Assembly: GCA_023393635.1 (NCBI GenBank)
Contig: JAEWKT010000032.1
Coordinates: forward strand, 1 to 64,000
Reading direction: 5' to 3'
DNA length: 64,000 nt
Source: Pseudomonadota bacterium
GTDB lineage: Bacteria; Pseudomonadota; Gammaproteobacteria; Pseudomonadales; Moraxellaceae
Of the stretch, positions 57,681-64,000 are shown piece after piece (the first letter of the stretch is position 1; each line of letters starts with the position of its first letter). The notes under the pieces are model-generated. The model was not told the DNA's origin. It worked only from the letters and a program-made list of their open reading frames with translations, and searched no databases. A program made the position numbers and the translations under genes.

Positions 57681-58907
57681 ATGATTGAAGCGGAGCTACC
57701 CAGCAATGAGCTGGAACGTGTTCAGGTGCTAAAGGAATACGGCATTATGGATACGGATGAAGAAGCATGTTTTAATGATTTGGTACAGTTGGCTGCCAGA
57801 ATCTGTGGTGCGCCAATTTCTATTGTTAGCTTGCTTGATGAAGATCGTAGCTGGTTTAAATCTTCATATGGTCTGCCACGTGGTCAGGTTGAACGTAAGT
57901 ATAGTATTTGCAGTCATGCCATACTAAAGTCAGAAGTATTTGTGGTTGAAGATACTTCCCTTGATCCGCGCTTTATGGATAACCCGATTGTTAGTGGTGA
58001 TCTCAAGGTTAGATTTTATGCAGGTGCGCCATTAATCACTTCTACAGGCCACCATCTTGGTACCTTATGTGTTTTAGATTCTACAGCACGTAGCATTACA
58101 AATGAACAAATTGACAGCTTGCGCACACTTGCGCATCAAGTTGTGGCCCATTTGGAGTTGCGGAAATCACATCAGGCACTTGAGCTGGCCAACGAGCGTT
58201 TAAGAGAAATTAACGCCAGTAAAGATAAGTTTTTTTCTATTATCGCCCATGATTTACGTGCCCCTTTTCATGGAATTTTAGGCTTCTCGGAAGTTTTAGA
58301 AACTGAAATTGAGGAGCTGGATCAAAAAGGGATTCAAGACATTGCAAGCTATTTACGTAGTACCGCCCATGCAACTTTTAGGTTGTTAGAAAATTTATTG
58401 CAATGGGCAATGTCTGAAGGGGGCGCGCTAGTGCATCGCCCGCAAGAAGTCCAGGTTGAGCAAGTATTTCAGATTATTTTTGAAGTTTTAGGGGCGATGG
58501 CTCAAAAGAAAAATATCATTCTGCATAGTGATGTATCACCTGAAGTGCATTGTTTTGTTGACCTGAATATGATGACATCGGTTTTACAAAATCTGTGTTC
58601 AAATGCGCTAAAATTTACCCGTAATGGCGGCCATGTGTATTTGTCGGCTCATCAGTCAGGGAATGAAGTGCATATTAAGGTACGCGATACTGGCATTGGA
58701 ATGACAGAGTCACAAATACAGGATTTCTTTAGTCGTCAGCAACCGCGTAGTATTAAAGGAACTGATGGTGAAAAAGGCACAGGTCTAGGTTTGTTATTGT
58801 GTCGCCAGTTTGTTGAAAAGAATAATGGTAAAATGGTGATTGAATCTGTTATGGATGAAGGCACCACATTTACTATTACGCTGCCAACTGGTTTGATTGC
58901 CTCTTAG
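57681..58907 (+). CDS. Orphan GAF-domain sensor histidine kinase
   Basis: The 408-residue protein has a GAF sensor domain (about residues 25-160; SICSHAI, FYAGAPLI, LGTLCVLD), a short coiled coil, a HisKA domain with phospho-acceptor in FFSIIAHDLRAPFHG near residue 190, and an ATPase domain with NLCSNALKFT, DTGIGM and GTGLGLLLC. It has no membrane helix and should be cytoplasmic. No response regulator gene is next to it, so its partner and signal are unknown. GAGGAAC precedes the ATG. Confidence 0.9.
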   Translation: MIEAELPSNELERVQVLKEYGIMDTDEEACFNDLVQLAARICGAPISIVSLLDEDRSWFKSSYGLPRGQVERKYSICSHAILKSEVFVVEDTSLDPRFMDNPIVSGDLKVRFYAGAPLITSTGHHLGTLCVLDSTARSITNEQIDSLRTLAHQVVAHLELRKSHQALELANERLREINASKDKFFSIIAHDLRAPFHGILGFSEVLETEIEELDQKGIQDIASYLRSTAHATFRLLENLLQWAMSEGGALVHRPQEVQVEQVFQIIFEVLGAMAQKKNIILHSDVSPEVHCFVDLNMMTSVLQNLCSNALKFTRNGGHVYLSAHQSGNEVHIKVRDTGIGMTESQIQDFFSRQQPRSIKGTDGEKGTGLGLLLCRQFVEKNNGKMVIESVMDEGTTFTITLPTGLIAS

Positions 58908-58968
58908 CCATTTAAATGGAATCTTAGGTTAGCCATGTCATGGTTGAAAGATTATGTATTGCTAATCC

Positions 58969-58996
58969 AAAAGCCATCTTTTATAGATGGCTTTTT
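58969..58996 (+). terminator. Rho-independent terminator of the kinase gene
   Basis: A stem based on GCCATC/GATGGC, extended by A-T pairs, is followed by TTTTTAG. It lies 62 bases past the kinase stop. Confidence 0.8.
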
Positions 58997-59032
58997 AGTA
59001 TGGAATTTTAAGTGCTTATCAAAGCATTGTGC

Positions 59033-59782
59033 TTACTGGATGCCGTAATTGACAGTCACGACCACTCGTGCAGTTTTATCAATGGTGGTGGTGTTGTACT
59101 CACCACCGTATTCATCCGAGCCTGTGGATAAAGGGGTGCTAATTTGAAACACGCCTTGCGATGCTGAGCGCATGGCGCCTACTTTGACATCACCACTTTT
59201 GGCAAATTCAATGGCACGATCATGGGCATTTTTGGTGGCGGCAGCAATTAAAGACAGTTTAATGTCTTCAATGTTAGATACTAAATATTGGGTTTCATTA
59301 TGCTCAAGGTTGGTGCCTTGAATGATGAGCTGGTTTACGCGGTTATTGAGTTTAATGGGCATATTAACATCGTTGAGTACAGCACCTAAACGCTGAGTCA
59401 AACGATAACCCACCACCTGATTTTCATAGCCTTCACTGCGTTGATAAATAGGCTCAGTCGTCCAGTCATATTGCTGTAATTGATTGGCTGGCAAAAGATC
59501 GGATGTCGTGAGCTGCTTTTTAATGGCTTCTACCTGGCGTTGTAGCTCGGGCAGGGCTTGAGCCACACTACTGGCAGAAGTAAATACTGTCACACTCCAT
59601 AGTGCCTTATCTGCTTTGACTGCTTTTTCGGCGGTTCCTTTAACCGTAATGCTTTCTCTGGAGCTGGCCACTTGTTTGGCACTTTGCCCTATAATAAATG
59701 CAGCGATAATAAGCCCCAGTGCCAGCATTGTGCCAAGTGTTAACCAGGGTAAAATGGAAGATTGGCTGGTATTATTGTTCAT
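59033..59782 (-). CDS. SIMPL-domain (DUF541) envelope protein
   Basis: The 249-residue protein has an N-terminal membrane anchor or uncleaved signal (about residues 12-32). A SIMPL/DUF541 domain follows: ITVKGTAEKAVKADKALWSV, YRLTQRLGAVL and AATKNAHDRAIEFAKSGDVKVG. Members are periplasmic or membrane-associated, related to E. coli YggE, which lowers oxidative stress by an unknown mechanism. It is convergent with the kinase gene and divergent from glnE. Confidence 0.87.
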   Translation of the reverse strand: MNNNTSQSSILPWLTLGTMLALGLIIAAFIIGQSAKQVASSRESITVKGTAEKAVKADKALWSVTVFTSASSVAQALPELQRQVEAIKKQLTTSDLLPANQLQQYDWTTEPIYQRSEGYENQVVGYRLTQRLGAVLNDVNMPIKLNNRVNQLIIQGTNLEHNETQYLVSNIEDIKLSLIAAATKNAHDRAIEFAKSGDVKVGAMRSASQGVFQISTPLSTGSDEYGGEYNTTTIDKTARVVVTVNYGIQ

Positions 59783-59925
59783 TGTCTATTTTCCAATAAT
59801 GAAAGTGGTTCTAAAGCATTCTGATTCATCATAGCCAGCTTATGAATAAATTGTATTCAGCTTTTGTAGTTTTAACGCGAAATGAACTTAAACACTAATC
59901 CAGACAATACCAGCAGAGGCTGATA

Positions 59926-62709
59926 ATGACAGTACCCGCAATAGCAATAAATCAGGAGCATTATCAGCGTACTTTGGTTGCCAGTAATTATGCCGCCCAA
60001 GTAATGCAGCAGTTGCCCGAGGCATGGCAGGCTGACTATCAAATTGATCAATTTGAAAAAAATTTAAGCACCGAACAGATATGTAATTTAACCAAGAAAA
60101 GTTTAGATGCCTGTGAAACTGAAGAACAATGGATGCAGGCAGCGCGTCATTTGCGCGCACGTTTCATGTTGCGCTGGATCTGGCAAGATGCCAACCAGTT
60201 GACCAATGTGATCCAGCTTACTCAGGAATTATCTGATTTTGCTGATGCCTGTATTTGGGCAGCGGTTGAGTTTGCCAAGGTGCCTTTGGTGGCTAAATAT
60301 GGTGAACCGATTGGTATGGATGGCAAGGTACAGGATTTAATTGTGATTGGCATGGGCAAGTTAGGTGCGCAAGAGCTTAATTTATCTAGTGATATTGACT
60401 TGATTTTTGCGTTTGATGAAGCAGGAGAAACAAACGGCCAAAAAGCAAACGGACAAAAGTGCATTGATAACCAGCAGTTTTGCATCCAGTGGGGGCAAAG
60501 TGTAATTCGCATGCTGGATCAGGTGACGCAAGATGGCTTTGTGTTTCGGGTAGATATGCGCTTGCGTCCTTGGGGTGATGGTAGCGCATTGGCCTTAAGC
60601 TACGCTGCTTTAGAGCGTTATCTGGCACAGCATGGGCGTGAATGGGAGCGCTATGCATGGATTAAAGCACGGGCGATTACAGGCGGCAAAACTGGCCAGC
60701 AGCTCGTTGAGATGACGCGGCCGTTTGTCTATCGACGCTATGTGGATTACTCCGCTTTTGCTGCCATGCGTGATATGAAAGCCATGATTGAGCGTGAAAT
60801 GCAGCGTCGTAATACTCTGGGTGATATCAAGCTAGGCGAGGGTGGTATCCGCGAAATTGAATTTATTGTTCAGGTATTTCAGTTAATTTATGGCGGCGCA
60901 AAAAAAGAATTGCGGGTGCGACATTGCCTGACAGCCTTACAGCGGCTGGGTGAATTAGACCTCATAGAAAGCCATGACGTAATAGCACTACACAATAGTT
61001 ATTTATTTTTAAGGCGACTAGAACATGCGATTCAGGCCATGGATGATCAGCAAACCCAGTATTTACCGACTCAGCCAGCAGAACAAGACAGACTGGCTAA
61101 AGTATTAAATTTTAGTGGCTGGGATACTTTTCTCGAGGCTTTAAGTGTAGTACGGGAGGTAGTAAGCAATCAGTTTTATCGCTTGATTAGCGAACGAAAT
61201 GAACTGGCAGAATCGGTTGACAGCAAGCAATTGATTACTGATTTTCAGCAAAAAGTTGATGAGTCCACTTGGCAGTTAATTGAGGCGTTCTGGAAAAGCA
61301 ACGCTGTTAAAAAATTACCCAAAAGTGCAAAAATACGTTTGGATGCTTTTTGGCCTGCACTGATTAAAATTTTATTGACCAAGAAAAACCCACAGGTCGC
61401 CATTGTCAGGCTTATTCCTTTAATTGAAAGTATTTTAAGGCGTAGTGTGTATCTGGTGATGCTGGTTGAGAGCCAAGGCGCGTTACAACGGCTGGTGGAT
61501 ATCGTGTCGGTCAGTCCGCTGATTAGTGAAGAGCTGACTTATTATCCCGTTTTACTGGACGAGTTTTTATCAACCGATTTTGAGCTGCCATCACGGGAAG
61601 ATTTAAAAGATAACTTGCGCCAGTTATTGCTGCGTGTAGAACGTGATGATGTTGAAGAGCAAATGCGGGTCTTGCGTTTGTTTAAAAAGAGCCAGGCACT
61701 TGCGGTGGCAGCCAGTGATATCTTGGCCGAACGTCCACTCATGAAAGTATCTGATGCCTTAACAGATATTGCTGAAGTGGTATTAAAGGCCAGTTTGGGA
61801 CTGGCTTTGCAATCTATTTATACCAAGCATGGGTTTCCAAAGCGTAAAAATGGTGAGTCATTGAGTTTGGATGCCGCGGCTTTTGCCATTATTGGTTATG
61901 GCAAATTAGGGGGCATAGAGCTAGGTTATGGCTCTGATCTGGATTTGGTCTTTTTGCATGATGTCGATGAGCAGTCCGATACCGATGGCAAGCGCGTGAT
62001 TAGTGGCATGCAGTTCTGCGTTAAAGTGGCACAAAAGCTGATGTCATTATTAAGCACGCAAACTCTCGATGGCCGTGCGTATGAAGTGGATACGCGGCTA
62101 AGACCATCAGGGCAATCGGGAGTATTGGTGTCCAGCCTGACTGCATTTGAGCAATATCAGGAAAAAAGTGCATGGTTATGGGAACATCAGGCATTGGTCC
62201 GTGCCCGAACTATTGCAGGTGATGCACAAGTATGCGAAGCCTTTAAACACATTAGGCATCGCGTGTTAACTCGCCCGCGTGATGAGGTCTGGGTGCAGCT
62301 TGAAGTAAAAACCATGCGGCAAAAAATGAAAGATCATCTTGGCTCTACGCCAGAACAGCAAAAAGCTGGGATTTTTCATTTAAAACAGGATGCAGGAGGT
62401 ATCGTTGATATTGAATTTATGGCACAGTATGCAGTGCTTGCTTGGAGCGGTTTGAGACCAGATCTCGCCCGTTTCTCCGATAATGTACGCATTCTTGACG
62501 ACACTGTAACAGCAGGCTGCTTATCCCGTGGCGATGCTGATGCCTTGACTCAGGCGTATTTATGCGAACGTACCGAAAGCCATCGGTTAGCCCTTGCTCA
62601 ACAATCCATGCAAGTGAATGCCGCCGACTGGTTTGAGACCCGCAAGGTCGTTTGCACCCTATGGCAACGTTTGATTGATCCAGCCGCAACGTTGGGCTTG
62701 GACGAGTAG
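59926..62709 (+). CDS. glnE: Bifunctional glutamine synthetase adenylyltransferase/removase GlnE
   Basis: GlnE adenylylates and deadenylylates glutamine synthetase according to nitrogen status signalled by PII. The 927-residue protein has two nucleotidyltransferase halves: GMGKLGAQELNLSSDIDLIF near residue 143 (removase) and GYGKLGGIELGYGSDLDLVF near 660 (transferase). Each is followed by a PII-uridylyltransferase-like helical domain (GEGGIREIEFIVQ, DAGGIVDIEFMAQY). GAGG lies before the ATG. ilvE follows after 57 bases. Confidence 0.96.
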   Translation: MTVPAIAINQEHYQRTLVASNYAAQVMQQLPEAWQADYQIDQFEKNLSTEQICNLTKKSLDACETEEQWMQAARHLRARFMLRWIWQDANQLTNVIQLTQELSDFADACIWAAVEFAKVPLVAKYGEPIGMDGKVQDLIVIGMGKLGAQELNLSSDIDLIFAFDEAGETNGQKANGQKCIDNQQFCIQWGQSVIRMLDQVTQDGFVFRVDMRLRPWGDGSALALSYAALERYLAQHGREWERYAWIKARAITGGKTGQQLVEMTRPFVYRRYVDYSAFAAMRDMKAMIEREMQRRNTLGDIKLGEGGIREIEFIVQVFQLIYGGAKKELRVRHCLTALQRLGELDLIESHDVIALHNSYLFLRRLEHAIQAMDDQQTQYLPTQPAEQDRLAKVLNFSGWDTFLEALSVVREVVSNQFYRLISERNELAESVDSKQLITDFQQKVDESTWQLIEAFWKSNAVKKLPKSAKIRLDAFWPALIKILLTKKNPQVAIVRLIPLIESILRRSVYLVMLVESQGALQRLVDIVSVSPLISEELTYYPVLLDEFLSTDFELPSREDLKDNLRQLLLRVERDDVEEQMRVLRLFKKSQALAVAASDILAERPLMKVSDALTDIAEVVLKASLGLALQSIYTKHGFPKRKNGESLSLDAAAFAIIGYGKLGGIELGYGSDLDLVFLHDVDEQSDTDGKRVISGMQFCVKVAQKLMSLLSTQTLDGRAYEVDTRLRPSGQSGVLVSSLTAFEQYQEKSAWLWEHQALVRARTIAGDAQVCEAFKHIRHRVLTRPRDEVWVQLEVKTMRQKMKDHLGSTPEQQKAGIFHLKQDAGGIVDIEFMAQYAVLAWSGLRPDLARFSDNVRILDDTVTAGCLSRGDADALTQAYLCERTESHRLALAQQSMQVNAADWFETRKVVCTLWQRLIDPAATLGLDE

Positions 62710-62766
62710 GCTTTTGTACGACGAAGCTTTTTAACATATTTTGTAAGATATTGGAGTAACAACGCC

Positions 62767-63693
62767 GTGAGTATGGCTGATCGTGATGGGCTAATTTGGC
62801 AAGATGGTAAACTGGTTGACTGGCGCGATGCCAAGGTACATGTACTAACCCACACCCTACATTATGGTATGGGTGTCTTTGAAGGCGTGCGTGCCTATGA
62901 AACTGATCAGGGCACAGTGATTTTTAAACTACGTGAACATACCCAGCGTTTGCTGAATTCGGCACGTATTTTTCAGATGAAAGTACCTTATGACTTGGCA
63001 GCACTGGAAGAAGCGCAAAAGGCGGTAGTGCGTGAAAATAACTTGAAATCCTGCTATTTGCGTCCTATTGCGTGGATCGGCTCTGAAAAACTGGGTATTG
63101 CTGCTAAAACCAATACGGTGCATGTGGCAATTGCTGCGTGGCCATGGGGTGCTTATTTGGGTGCTGAAGGTATGGAAAAAGGGATTCGGGTAAAAACCTC
63201 TTCCTTTACCCATCATCAGCCGAACATTACCATGTGTAAAGCTAAGGCAGTGGGCAACTATCCTGTGTCTATTTTGGCCAATCAGGAAGTCACTGCGGCG
63301 GGCTATGATGAAGCCATTTTGCTTGATCCGCATGGTTTTGTTTGTCAGGGTGCTGGCGAAAATATTTTCCTGGTTAAAGATGGTGTGTTGCATACGCCAG
63401 ATTTAGGCTGTGGTGCCCTGGATGGTATTACCCGTCAAACTATTTTCCAAATTGCTGCTGATTTAGGTATTAAAATAGTTGAGCGTCGTATTACCCGTGA
63501 CGAATTTTATATTGCTGACGAAGCATTCCTTACAGGAACAGCCGCAGAAGTCACCCCAATCCGTGAATATGATGACCGTCCAATTGGTATTGGTAGCCGT
63601 GGACCGATTACTGAGCAATTGCAGCGCATCTTTTTTGAAGCGGTAACAGGCAAGCGTGAAGAATATCGTCATTGGTTAACCCCTGTTGCATAA
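62767..63693 (+). CDS. ilvE: Branched-chain amino acid aminotransferase
   Basis: IlvE transfers the amino group between glutamate and the keto acids of leucine, isoleucine and valine. The 308-residue fold-type IV PLP enzyme shows KVHVLTHTLHYGMGVFEGVR, the PLP-lysine region KAKAVGNYPVSILA, GAGENIFLV, and FLTGTAAEVTPI. GTG 62767 lies ten bases after TTGGAG; an in-frame ATG at 62773 is possible but further away. The glnE-ilvE-ELM1 order matches Acinetobacter. Confidence 0.94.
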   Translation: MSMADRDGLIWQDGKLVDWRDAKVHVLTHTLHYGMGVFEGVRAYETDQGTVIFKLREHTQRLLNSARIFQMKVPYDLAALEEAQKAVVRENNLKSCYLRPIAWIGSEKLGIAAKTNTVHVAIAAWPWGAYLGAEGMEKGIRVKTSSFTHHQPNITMCKAKAVGNYPVSILANQEVTAAGYDEAILLDPHGFVCQGAGENIFLVKDGVLHTPDLGCGALDGITRQTIFQIAADLGIKIVERRITRDEFYIADEAFLTGTAAEVTPIREYDDRPIGIGSRGPITEQLQRIFFEAVTGKREEYRHWLTPVA

Positions 63694-63702
63694 ACGATAT
63701 TT

Positions 63703-63746
63703 AACCCAGCCTGTCTGACTTTTATGCAGAGAGGTTGGGTTTTTTA
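63703..63746 (+). terminator. Rho-independent terminator of ilvE
   Basis: AACCCA plus CCT (63703-63712) pair with AGG plus TGGGTT (about 63732-63741), followed by TTTTT. It lies 10 bases past the ilvE stop. Confidence 0.8.
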
Positions 63747-63814
63747 GTGTTGGGCTTGGGGCATTGCTATGGATTTTTTGCTATTGGTTTTGGCTGTCAA
63801 GTTAGGATAGCAGC

Positions 63815-64000
63815 ATGAAAATCTGGTATATCAGTGATGGCAAAGCAGGACATCGGGCACAAATGCTGGGTCTGGTTGCCGCGTTGAAGCGACAAAATAT
63901 TCCTGTTGAATGCTTAGAGATACCAGCACCACAAATTTCTATTTTAGGCTTGCTGACATATTGGCTAAGTTTTGGCTACGTTGGCCAACTGCCTAAATTA
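63815..64000 (+). CDS. ELM1/GtrOC1-family putative glycosyltransferase, 5' part
   Basis: The frame opens at ATG 63815, preceded by AGGAT, and runs off the window after 62 codons. The start MKIWYISDGKAGHRAQMLGL matches the ELM1 (mitochondrial fission protein ELM1-like) family, annotated in Acinetobacter as a putative lipooligosaccharide glycosyltransferase. Position after ilvE agrees. Only the N-terminus is visible, so no catalytic motif can be checked. Confidence 0.75.
   Translation, partial: MKIWYISDGKAGHRAQMLGLVAALKRQNIPVECLEIPAPQISILGLLTYWLSFGYVGQLPKL

Overview
The window reads as one continuous chromosomal segment of a moderately A+T-rich gammaproteobacterium. The gene set and order point to the family Moraxellaceae, an Acinetobacter relative: GTP-type PEP carboxykinase, ferredoxin-type sulfite reductase followed by DUF934, a soluble RnfB-like ferredoxin overlapping nth, tRNA-Leu divergent from queA-tgt, and glnE-ilvE followed by an ELM1-family gene. 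The genus is inferred from families and synteny recalled without a database search.

Layout. 1-3.4 kb: an unidentified partial gene, dapE, an entericidin-like lipoprotein, a DUF1853 gene and a tRNA-Cys/Leu/Leu operon. 3.5-12.2 kb: folD, a methyltransferase, a DUF4328-CapA operon, a lipoprotein, pckG, an HSD10-type dehydrogenase and small membrane proteins. 12.4-18.2 kb: acnA with an overlapping uracil-DNA-glycosylase-family gene, a D-cysteine desulfhydrase-like gene and an outer-membrane barrel. 18.2-20.0 kb: a toxin-antitoxin cluster with higBA (no ATG for the toxin), a frameshifted orphan antitoxin and an apparently intact stbDE pair. 20.0-28.3 kb: valS, an SDR gene, an AraC regulator divergent from an AMACR-like/hydrolase operon.

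28.3-45.5 kb: a probable CsrA-titrating small RNA of the CsrB/RsmX type, cysI-DUF934, yaaA, a Tsx-like channel, mrdA-rsmD, a sodium:solute symporter, a DUF445 protein, adk, rsxB-nth, gdhA, a META/DUF4377 lipoprotein and a DODA-type dioxygenase. 45.8-49.3 kb: rlmH, a structured RNA or terminator element, lon and a 57-residue zinc-ribbon membrane protein. 49.5-55.0 kb: a phage-type recombination cassette (Sak4-like ATPase, PD-(D/E)XK nuclease, DUF1367 protein, ERF annealing protein), orphan small genes, a 1.2-kb gene-poor stretch with a second structured RNA element, and tRNA-Leu(CAA). 55.1-64.0 kb: queA-tgt, an orphan GAF histidine kinase, a SIMPL-domain protein, glnE, ilvE and the start of an ELM1-family gene.

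Most of the window is core metabolism (lysine, folate, gluconeogenesis, TCA, sulfur and nitrogen assimilation, branched-chain amino acids), translation and cell-wall synthesis. The accessory parts are the toxin-antitoxin cluster and the recombination cassette lying downstream of the tRNA-Leu 3' end. The strongest unexpected signals are the Rsm/Csr-type RNA at 28.4-28.6 kb, the two similar minus-strand RNA elements near 46.4 and 54.6 kb, and the recombination cassette without other phage genes.
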